A model generated the notes under the pieces. That model saw only the letters and a program-made list of their open reading frames with translations. It ran no database searches and had not been told where the DNA came from. From positions 62,001 to 126,000 of the forward strand of contig JAFIGX010000024.1 of NCBI GenBank assembly GCA_017849455.1: DNA of 64,000 nucleotides. The letters are read 5' to 3'. The translations under genes were made by a program, and so were the position numbers. Below, piece by piece: positions 1 to 6,515 of the stretch (positions within the stretch are counted from its first letter, which is position 1; each line of letters begins with the position of its first letter). This DNA comes from Pseudobacter sp. Its GTDB lineage: Bacteria > Bacteroidota > Bacteroidia > Chitinophagales > Chitinophagaceae.

Positions 1-290
1 GTGGAGGATTTGCCTTCGAGGAAGGGTACATGGGCATGGGTCTCTGTATATTCCTGGGTAACGCCCAGGTAGAAGATATGCGGGTAGAGCACGAATCCGT
101 CTTCGGGGATCTCGAATGATTCGATCTCGTTGTGCTTCCTGGCGTCGAGGATATGCTCCCGGTAAGTGGCCAGCCATTTGCCGAGGTGCACATCATAGGA
201 ATTACTGCCCAGGCAGGCCCTTTGATAAGGTTCGATCTTGATGGTCCCTTTGTCCATTTCTTCCAGTATACGCTTGTCCGACAGGATCAT
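1..290 (-). CDS. dcd: dCTP deaminase, N-terminal part (cut by window edge)
   Basis: The gene starts at the ATG whose complement lies at 288-290 and runs off the left edge, so only about 96 residues are visible. The reverse strand reads MILSDKRILEEMDKG, then SNSYDVHLG near residue 30 and ends in HVPFLEGKSST. This is the N-terminal half of the trimeric dCTP deaminase family, which deaminates dCTP to dUTP to feed thymidylate synthesis in the cytoplasm. The GKSST segment leads into the family's active-site region; the catalytic glutamate lies beyond the edge. It is divergent from the downstream phosphopantetheinyl transferase, with about 130 bases between them. The family assignment is confident, but completeness cannot be judged. 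Confidence 0.93.
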   Translation of the reverse strand, partial: MILSDKRILEEMDKGTIKIEPYQRACLGSNSYDVHLGKWLATYREHILDARKHNEIESFEIPEDGFVLYPHIFYLGVTQEYTETHAHVPFLEGKSS

Positions 291-421
291 AGTTGAATCG
301 GTTGGTTTATATTTGAAAATTACTTTTTGCAGCGATGCCCGCCTTCGCCCAAAGCTCCCGAATTTTGCAATATGGTAAGGGGCTTCGGCGGGCTATGCAA
401 TCTAAAGTCTAAATTTTATCT

Positions 422-1060
422 GTGGCATTGTTTTATCAACATAATATCAACCTTGGTACGAAACTAGGGATCTGGCGTATCGAAGAAACGGAAGGTTTTT
501 TCCTGGAAAGCGTTCCGTTGAAGAAAGATGTTTCGCACCCCTACAAACGACTGCAACACCTGGCAGGCCGCCATCTCCTGCCGACCCTATTCACCGATTT
601 TCCTTTATCGGAGATCCTGATCGCCGATACCCGTAAACCCTTCCTGGAAGATGAGCGGTACCATTTTTCCATTTCGCATTGCGGCAATTTCGCTGCCGCG
701 CTTGTCAGCGATACCCATAGGGTAGGAGTGGATATCGAACTGGTAACACCCAGATTGTATACCATCACTCATAAATTCCTGCATGAGGAAGAGCAGGCTT
801 TCCTGCATGAATGGGAGCCGATGTCGAAGCTCCACCTGGAACTGACCACTATTTTGTGGAGCGCCAAGGAATCAATCTACAAATGGTATGGGAACGGGCA
901 GCTTTCTTTCCGGGAAGATATGCGGCTCAGCGGCCCTGTCAGTTTCGGGGCCGATAACTGGATACGCCTGCCATTTGAATTCCGAAAGAACGGGCGTATG
1001 GATATGACCGTTATGGCCAGGGTATTCGACCCGCTGGTACTGGCATGGGTGGTCACTTAG
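422..1060 (+). CDS. 4'-phosphopantetheinyl transferase superfamily protein (Sfp-like)
   Basis: A 212-residue protein starting at GTG; no ATG precedes the conserved core in frame. It carries the superfamily signature: SISHCGNFAAALVS near residues 83-96, VGVDIE at 101-106 (Asp104 and Glu106 as Mg2+ ligands) and LWSAKESIYKW with Trp146, Lys149 and Glu150. Members transfer the phosphopantetheine arm of CoA to the serine of acyl or peptidyl carrier proteins. The length fits the short Sfp/Gsp-type enzymes, but no carrier-protein or NRPS/PKS gene lies nearby, so the natural substrate is open; it could also serve fatty-acid ACP. It converges with the DUF2130 gene, separated by a large inverted repeat. 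Confidence 0.9.
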   Translation: MALFYQHNINLGTKLGIWRIEETEGFFLESVPLKKDVSHPYKRLQHLAGRHLLPTLFTDFPLSEILIADTRKPFLEDERYHFSISHCGNFAAALVSDTHRVGVDIELVTPRLYTITHKFLHEEEQAFLHEWEPMSKLHLELTTILWSAKESIYKWYGNGQLSFREDMRLSGPVSFGADNWIRLPFEFRKNGRMDMTVMARVFDPLVLAWVVT

Positions 1061-1064
1061 AGAA

Positions 1065-1165
1065 TTGGCAGTTTCCAGTTGGCAGTCTATAAACCCTGTA
1101 TTTCGGGGAATCATTATTTCAGTTCGCAGTTACCAGACTGCCAACTGGAAGCTGCCCACTGCCAA
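1065..1165. repeat. Inverted repeat built from TTGGCAGT-type units between convergent genes
   Basis: The left arm at 1065-1087 contains two TTGGCAGT units separated by TTCCAG. The right arm at about 1136-1165 carries the reverse complement (ACTGCCAA units separated by CTGGAA) with a few mismatches and a short extra insertion. The 48-base spacer holds a further partial unit. The element fills the gap between the stop codons of the phosphopantetheinyl transferase and the DUF2130 gene. A strong hairpin would form in both transcripts, so it may act as a two-way transcription stop, although no T-tract follows. It may instead be a dispersed intergenic repeat of this genome. Confidence 0.7.
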
Positions 1166-2413
1166 CTATTCCTCCGGCTCTCCCCCTTCCTCCAGCAGGT
1201 TCAGATGTATCTCATCATTCCCCGCAATACCTTCAATGCTCCCTTTGATATGTGCAGCATTGAGCAATACCTTTTCCAGTTGTTTCTCCCTTGCCTTCCA
1301 CAGTTTCTCCATGGCGTCCCTTTCCCGCTGGATCGATAACCGCATCGCCTGGAAGCCTTCCCGTATAGCTTTCCACTGTTCCCCGAACTCATGGCTGATC
1401 AGGTAATCGTAGAGCAGGTGCATCTTATCGCCTTTATTTTCCTGCGACCTGGCAGCCTGGAACACCTTCAGGATGCCATCACGCAATACATGCGCCAGCG
1501 CCGATACCTCATTGAAAGAGCAGATCCAGATGCCTTCCACCTGGCCGAAAGTGTTGAGTTCCTCGGGCCTGGCCTGCGTTACGATCACGGCCACATCGGC
1601 CGTGGTGCTCCGCATATCTTTCTTTAGTTTTTCGATCCAGCCCTTATCGAAATGCTTGGTACGTTTGCTTTCATAAATGATCTTGCCCACTTCCTGCCCG
1701 AAGTTGTTACGAACCGTCTGGATGCAATCGGCCCCCCGGATGCCTTTACCCACTTCACTCACGAGATCGAATGGAAAAGCAGCTTTCAGCATTTCTTCCA
1801 GCGCCAGTTCCTGCACTTCACCCTGGAGCTGTGTAGAGCCCTGTTCTACCCGCCGCTTCATTTCCTCTGCCAGCTTTTTCTGATCGTCGAGCTGCTTTTC
1901 CAGCTCTTTCAGCCGGAGCTGGTATTCCGTTTCACGGGTAGCTGTTTTCTGTTCTTCGAGCCGGCGGAGCTCTTCTGAAATTTTGACCCGCTCTTCCTGT
2001 AGCTTTCGCTGAACGGAGATCTCCAGCTCTGCTTCCCTGTTCTGCAGGGCCTGTTCCTTTTGCAGGTATTCCAGCTCTTTCTGGCGGGCCAGTTTCAGTT
2101 TTTCCTCCTGGTCTTTATTGTGATCTTCGAGGTGGCGGAGCTTGTGCTCGAAATCGGCGCTGATGGTCTTGCGGATCTCTTCACCGAGCGATCGCTGGAT
2201 ATTCAGCTTCTCTTCCTGCAGTTTTTTATTGAATTCCGTTTCTTTCGATTGGGCCAGTTGGAGCAGTTCTTTTTCCCGCCGGGAGAATTCCTCATCCTTT
2301 TGCTTCTTGAATGCCACCATCTGTTCCCGCAATTCTTTCTTATACTCTTCAGAAACAGCATCTTCGATCGTAAAGGGATGACCACAACTGGGGCATTTGA
2401 TATCTGTTGCCAT
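1166..2413 (-). CDS. DUF2130 domain-containing coiled-coil protein
   Basis: About 415 residues from the ATG at 2413 (MATDIKCPSCGHPF); a TTG six codons upstream is possible but less likely. Near the N-terminus is CPSCGHPF, a half zinc-ribbon. Residues about 25-215 are very rich in Glu, Lys, Gln and Arg with heptad-like spacing, which predicts a long coiled coil. The C-terminal half contains GADCIQTVRN and GKIIYESKRTKHFDKGWIEK followed by ADVAVIVTQ, the conserved DUF2130 core. That core resembles a PD-(D/E)XK nuclease-like fold (D-x-n-E-S-K spacing), an inference from residue spacing only. The function is unknown. No conserved neighbour suggests a pathway. Confidence 0.85.
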   Translation of the reverse strand: MATDIKCPSCGHPFTIEDAVSEEYKKELREQMVAFKKQKDEEFSRREKELLQLAQSKETEFNKKLQEEKLNIQRSLGEEIRKTISADFEHKLRHLEDHNKDQEEKLKLARQKELEYLQKEQALQNREAELEISVQRKLQEERVKISEELRRLEEQKTATRETEYQLRLKELEKQLDDQKKLAEEMKRRVEQGSTQLQGEVQELALEEMLKAAFPFDLVSEVGKGIRGADCIQTVRNNFGQEVGKIIYESKRTKHFDKGWIEKLKKDMRSTTADVAVIVTQARPEELNTFGQVEGIWICSFNEVSALAHVLRDGILKVFQAARSQENKGDKMHLLYDYLISHEFGEQWKAIREGFQAMRLSIQRERDAMEKLWKAREKQLEKVLLNAAHIKGSIEGIAGNDEIHLNLLEEGGEPEE

Positions 2414-2736
2414 GAAACCTTTTTTTTGCAAGTTTACAATAAATGTAGGGAGCCAATACGCTTAATTAATATGGCCAGGGATATAAAAAGGTAGTTATAC
2501 TTATCTACCGGATAAGGAAATTAATTATTTTTATATAGTCTCACGGCAGCTTCACTGCCCGCAATCCGCTACCATCACGTATTTCTGATTTCTTCCCCAC
2601 CAAAGGTCAACACTACATCATCATTCAGGTTAAGCGCTCTAGGGCATGTCATTGCCATCTGTGCTAACGGCATTGGTAGCCCCTCACCCTTATTTGCATA
2701 GCAGTAGCCATTTCTTTTTTAAAACAATTACCAACT
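2414..2736. other. Intergenic region upstream of the tail-collar operon
   Basis: This AT-rich 320-base gap separates the divergent DUF2130 and first tail-collar genes, so it must hold promoters for both. A TTATTTGCA stretch near 2690 resembles a Bacteroidota -7 element but lacks the usual two-base spacing. I see no convincing gene or hairpin here. Confidence 0.5.
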
Positions 2737-3273
2737 ATGGAAGCACTCATGGGCACCATTACCTGTTTTGGGGGCAACTTCGCACCCAGGAACTGGGCCT
2801 TTTGCAACGGACAGCTCCTTCCCATCAATCAGAACCAGGCTCTTTTCTCCATTCTAGGCACCACCTACGGGGGCAATGGCACTACCACATTCGCCCTGCC
2901 CGATCTCAGGGGACGTACACCTGTGAGCACAGGGCAGGGGCCCGGCCTCAGCAATTATGACCTGGGCCTGAAGACAGGCCAGGAAAGTGTGAATCTAACG
3001 GTGAACAATATCCCATCACATGCCCACTCAGGCCAGGTTACCCTCTCGTTGAATGCCGATAGCAATGACCCTACCGAAACAAATCCCGATTTTGCTTTTC
3101 CCGCAAAATATGCCAATGCCTATGGGACCACTTCCAACGGGTCGATGCAACCGCCCAATTATAGTGCTGCCATCAGCAATGTCGGTAATAATATCCCGGT
3201 GCCCGTACTGATGCCTTATACTTCGATCACCTTCATAATATGCCTGTTTGGGATCTTTCCGAGCAGGAATTAA
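2737..3273 (+). CDS. Phage tail collar domain protein (microcystin-dependent-protein-like), copy 1
   Basis: 178 residues beginning MEALMGTITCFGGNFAPRNW. The N-terminal half is a tail-collar domain: FGGNFAPRNWAFCNGQLLPI, then ALFSILGTTYGG and TTTFALPDLRGR near residues 47-58. A conserved NIPSHAHSG follows and the protein ends in FGIFPSRN. These are hallmarks of the collar-domain proteins annotated as microcystin-dependent protein or tail fiber protein in many non-phage bacteria. There is no signal peptide. It is the first of three tandem paralogues separated by 14 and 31 bases, evidently one transcript. The collar domain comes from tail-fibre proteins, but no other phage gene is present. The biochemical role of this family is not known. 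Confidence 0.9.
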   Translation: MEALMGTITCFGGNFAPRNWAFCNGQLLPINQNQALFSILGTTYGGNGTTTFALPDLRGRTPVSTGQGPGLSNYDLGLKTGQESVNLTVNNIPSHAHSGQVTLSLNADSNDPTETNPDFAFPAKYANAYGTTSNGSMQPPNYSAAISNVGNNIPVPVLMPYTSITFIICLFGIFPSRN

Positions 3274-3287
3274 TTAAATCATATACC

Positions 3288-3842
3288 ATGTATTCCTCCT
3301 CTTATATTGGGATCATCGCCCTGTTCGCAGGCAATTTTGCTCCGCTCGGATGGATGTTTTGCCAGGGCCAGCTCCTGTCGATCGCCCAGAATGATGCGCT
3401 CTATGCCATATTGGGCACCACCTTCGGAGGTGACGGCGTTAATACTTTCGCATTGCCTGATCTTCGTGGTCGTGTTCCCATTCACTGGGGCCAGGGCCCG
3501 GGGCTTTCATCGTATACCTTAGGTCAGCAGGGAGGCACAGAGAATGTTACCGTCGCGGTTGCTCAACTACCTGCGCATAGCCATCCATTCATCAGCATTA
3601 CCGGTAACACACCTGGGGCCACCAGTGCAGCAGGCACTACCAATGATCCGAACAATGCCGTTCCGGCCATGCTATCGGGCGAAACCCTATATGCCGGTTC
3701 ACCCGGTACGGTGCTGGGCCCTACCAATGTGAACGTCAATACCGGAATTGCAGGCGGTAGCCAACCTTTCAGCATCCTTTCACCCTTTCTCACGATAAAC
3801 TACGTGATCTGTACTCAAGGAATATTTCCTTCACAGAACTGA
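3288..3842 (+). CDS. Phage tail collar domain protein (microcystin-dependent-protein-like), copy 2
   Basis: I place the start at the ATG at 3288 (MYSSSYIGIIALFAGNFAPL), which matches copies 1 and 3; an in-frame ATG at 3240 would lie inside copy 1. The protein has about 184 residues. It repeats the family plan: LFAGNFAPLGWMFCQGQLL, ALYAILGTTFGGDG, NTFALPDLRGRVPI, then QLPAHSHPF and a C-terminal QGIFPSQN. The middle third, after the His motif, is rich in Gly, Thr, Ser and Asn and differs most among the three copies, so this part probably sets partner specificity. It sits 14 bases after copy 1 and 31 before copy 3. Confidence 0.88.
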   Translation: MYSSSYIGIIALFAGNFAPLGWMFCQGQLLSIAQNDALYAILGTTFGGDGVNTFALPDLRGRVPIHWGQGPGLSSYTLGQQGGTENVTVAVAQLPAHSHPFISITGNTPGATSAAGTTNDPNNAVPAMLSGETLYAGSPGTVLGPTNVNVNTGIAGGSQPFSILSPFLTINYVICTQGIFPSQN

Positions 3843-3873
3843 TCATCCACCAACCTTTAAAACAACCATTTAT

Positions 3874-4416
3874 ATGGACCCGATCTTAGCATCAATCACC
3901 ATGTTCGCCGGTAATTTCGCTCCCAGAGGCTGGGCCCTTTGCCAGGGCCAGCTACTCCCCATCTCCCAGAACACCGCTCTGTTCTCCCTCCTGGGTACCA
4001 TCTATGGTGGAGATGGGAAAGTAACATTTGCACTGCCAGACCTCCGTGGACGCGCTGCGATCGGATTCGGGCAATCTCCAGGTGGCTCCAATTACTCTAT
4101 CGGTGAAACGGGTGGAGTGGAATCTACAACGCTGCTGCTGAACCAGGTCCCCGCGCATGCACATCCTGCCGTGGTCAAGATCACTTCGAAAGCAGCAGCC
4201 AGTTCCGATGCTGGTTCGCCGATCAGCAAAGTGTACTCCACTCCATCCAGCGGTAATCTGTTCTACAGCACTTCGCCGTCTGCGAAAATGCAGTCCTATA
4301 CGGCCACGCTCAACACCGGGCCTACCGGTAACGGGCTTCCGTTCTCGAATCTGCACCCATTACTGGCAATCAATTTTATCATAGCCCTCAGTGGCGTATT
4401 CCCCGCCAGGTCTTAA
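3874..4416 (+). CDS. Phage tail collar domain protein (microcystin-dependent-protein-like), copy 3
   Basis: 180 residues starting MDPILASITMFAGNFAPRGW. It contains the same ordered blocks as the two upstream copies: GWALCQGQLLPISQN, ALFSLLGTIYGGDG, TFALPDLRGRAAIG, QVPAHAHPAV and a C-terminal SGVFPARS. A Ser/Ala-rich variable segment lies at about residues 105-150. The three proteins are clearly products of duplication yet differ along their length, so they may form a heteromeric fibre-like assembly; that is inference. The next gene starts 12 bases downstream, so translation of the block is probably coordinated. Confidence 0.9.
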   Translation: MDPILASITMFAGNFAPRGWALCQGQLLPISQNTALFSLLGTIYGGDGKVTFALPDLRGRAAIGFGQSPGGSNYSIGETGGVESTTLLLNQVPAHAHPAVVKITSKAAASSDAGSPISKVYSTPSSGNLFYSTSPSAKMQSYTATLNTGPTGNGLPFSNLHPLLAINFIIALSGVFPARS

Positions 4417-4427
4417 AATCATTCTTT

Positions 4428-5552
4428 ATGCCTCGTTCAATTGGTTTATTGCTTCCCCGTTCCACCGACTACCCTTCACTGGGTTTCGATCTCCTCGATG
4501 GATTGCGGGCTTACCTGCATCAGGCAGGTGTGAACGACTGGCAGTTCTTTACTGAAAGTATAGGTTACGGTGAAGATCATGCGCAGAATTATTCCAGGGC
4601 TGAAAAAATATTGTTACAGGAAAATGCCGACCTGGTGATCGCCTATTGCAACGCAGCCAATGCAGAAGCGCTTTATCCCCTGGCCACCGGTGCAGGCAGG
4701 CCATTTATTTTTCTCGATGCGGGGATGCAATTGCCATCCATCCCACCTGTCCCGAACTGCTATCATGTATCCTTGCAGGGTGTCCATGCCTGCCGCTTCG
4801 CAGGATATATGGCAGGAGAAGGCCGGAAGAAAGTGCTGATGGCCACTTCCTTTTATGATGGAGGGTACAGGGGCCCCTGGGGTTATGTACGTGGATTGGA
4901 AGCTGCCGGCGGACAGGTTTGCGGAAATTATGTCAGTGGCTACAAAAAGGCTTCCTTTACCATTGCGCCTTACCTGGCCCTTCTGACCAGTTCAGGCGCA
5001 GAATCGGTGGCAGCCTGCTTCAGCAGCTATCTTGCCAGCCTGTTCTTCGTAGCATTGAAGGAAAAACACCCCGATGCTGTGGCAAGGCCATTTTATTGTT
5101 CTCCCTTTATGGCGGAAGAAGAACTATTGGCAGCCTGCGATTTTCCCGGCGGCAGCTTTCATGCCATCGTTCCCTGGGCCTCCGGACTGGAGAACCCTGC
5201 CCAGCGATCCTTCCAGACCACAATCAGGGATATGAAAAATAAAACCGCTACCATCTTCCACCTGCTGGGTTGGGAGGCCGGTATTACGGCCATGCAGGCC
5301 ATGCAACAGGGGCCTGATGCCCTCAAAGGATTTTCTTATGAGAGCCCTCGTGGTGCCGTCACCATACATCCGCATACTCATTATAGTTATACCGGCCTGT
5401 ACAATGCCGTCATCATGGGAAACGACCAGGGTAAATGCCGTTTGCAGGTAAACGAACCAATTCCCGTGAGGGCGGGTGATCATGAATTGGTCATGAATGA
5501 CAGGCCCGAAGCCATAGCATCCGGATGGAAAAACAATTATTTATGTATCTGA
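4428..5552 (+). CDS. Type-1 periplasmic-binding-protein-like ligand-binding protein without signal peptide
   Basis: 374 residues beginning MPRSIGLLLPRSTDYPSLG. The alternating beta/alpha pattern (IGLLLPRST, ADLVIAYCNA, RPFIFLDAG, KKVLMATSFYDGGY, ESVAACFSSY) fits the type-1 solute-binding fold of branched-chain amino-acid and ABC substrate-binding proteins. There is neither a secretion signal nor a lipobox, and no ABC permease or ATPase gene lies nearby, so it is probably not a conventional transporter component. It could be a cytoplasmic ligand sensor or be exported by another route. It lies 12 bases after the tail-collar trio and 4 bases before the formyltransferase gene. The fold assignment is moderate; the ligand is unknown. 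Confidence 0.7.
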   Translation: MPRSIGLLLPRSTDYPSLGFDLLDGLRAYLHQAGVNDWQFFTESIGYGEDHAQNYSRAEKILLQENADLVIAYCNAANAEALYPLATGAGRPFIFLDAGMQLPSIPPVPNCYHVSLQGVHACRFAGYMAGEGRKKVLMATSFYDGGYRGPWGYVRGLEAAGGQVCGNYVSGYKKASFTIAPYLALLTSSGAESVAACFSSYLASLFFVALKEKHPDAVARPFYCSPFMAEEELLAACDFPGGSFHAIVPWASGLENPAQRSFQTTIRDMKNKTATIFHLLGWEAGITAMQAMQQGPDALKGFSYESPRGAVTIHPHTHYSYTGLYNAVIMGNDQGKCRLQVNEPIPVRAGDHELVMNDRPEAIASGWKNNYLCI

Positions 5553-5555
5553 AAT

Positions 5556-6476
5556 ATGCGTATCGCAATACTTTGTAACGACAGGATCGCACTGCCGGCC
5601 CTCGATCACCTGATGGCCGCGGGATTCGTAGTGTCAGTAGGCATGCCCAACAAACTGCACGAGATCAGTTGGCTCGTCAGGAACAAATGCACGGCGGCAG
5701 GCGTACCGGTGCAATGGTTCGGCCGGGAGAGCCTGGCCATTCAACTGGAACTGTGGCTGGCAAAATACCAGCCGGAGATCGTACTGGTAAAAACATTTCC
5801 TTTCCTGGTACCGGGTGAAGTACTGGATATCCCGCGCCATGGTTTTATCAACTTTCATTATGCACCCCTGCCGGAATGGAGAGGATCGCATCCGCTTTTC
5901 TGGATGATCCGCAATGGCGCTGCCACAGGTGGCGTAACAGTGCATCAGATGAATGAATCATTCGATGCAGGCCCTATCCTCCTCGAACAGCAGGTATCCC
6001 TCTCACCCGATGTGAGCTATGGATATTTCTATACACAGCTTGCTTATACCGGATTGTATTGTACCGGTGCGCTATTGTCGGGCCTGAAAGCCGGCAACCT
6101 GCATCCTGCCCTGCAAGACCATTCCAGGGCAAAATGGTATTCCCGGCCACAGCCAGCAGACCTCTTTATCGACTGGCAAACCATGAGCGCTACTGAGATC
6201 AGGGCCCTTGTCAATGCCTGTAACCCCTGGAACAAAGGAGCCCCTACCATCTGGAACGGCTGGACCTTCGGCATCAGTGATTCTTCGATTGTCCGTCAAC
6301 GTAAGGAAGAGAAGCCCCCGGGTACGATCATCTTCACGGATGCTGAAAATGGTTTCCAAGTTGCCTGTAAGGATGGTGAGGCCATCAGGGCCGATGTGAT
6401 CTATTGTGAAGAAGGATTTTATCCGGGGTACCGCCTCTCGGCCTTCGGGCTGCAAAAGGGCGACCGGCTTGGATAA
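5556..6476 (+). CDS. Formyltransferase family protein (Fmt-like fold)
   Basis: 306 residues. The start MRIAILCNDRIALPALDHL is a Rossmann-type opening. The catalytic block is visible at about residues 100-145: FINFHYAPLPEWRGSHPLFW followed by GGVTVHQMNESFDAGPILLE. In the formyltransferase family (Fmt, PurN, ArnA) an Asn, a His and an Asp catalyse transfer of formyl from 10-formyl-tetrahydrofolate. Here NFH supplies Asn and His, and FDAGPI supplies the Asp. The C-terminal part (SATEIRALVNACNPWNKGAPT) resembles the Fmt/ArnA C-terminal domain. It is not the housekeeping fmt, because there is no def or tRNA context and the signature is altered. It may modify a sugar or amine in the pathway encoded by this block. 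Confidence 0.8.
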   Translation: MRIAILCNDRIALPALDHLMAAGFVVSVGMPNKLHEISWLVRNKCTAAGVPVQWFGRESLAIQLELWLAKYQPEIVLVKTFPFLVPGEVLDIPRHGFINFHYAPLPEWRGSHPLFWMIRNGAATGGVTVHQMNESFDAGPILLEQQVSLSPDVSYGYFYTQLAYTGLYCTGALLSGLKAGNLHPALQDHSRAKWYSRPQPADLFIDWQTMSATEIRALVNACNPWNKGAPTIWNGWTFGISDSSIVRQRKEEKPPGTIIFTDAENGFQVACKDGEAIRADVIYCEEGFYPGYRLSAFGLQKGDRLG

Positions 6477-6515
6477 CCCATCGACTGTTAAACTCCCGAA
6501 CATAAACAATTGACC

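Noticed and set aside
422..1060. A natural-product gene cluster around the phosphopantetheinyl transferase
   Set aside because: No carrier protein, NRPS, PKS or tailoring genes lie nearby; dcd and DUF2130 are unrelated neighbours.
2737..4416. A prophage or phage-tail-like particle locus
   Set aside because: Only collar-domain proteins are present. There are no sheath, tube, baseplate, capsid, terminase, integrase or lysis genes on either side.
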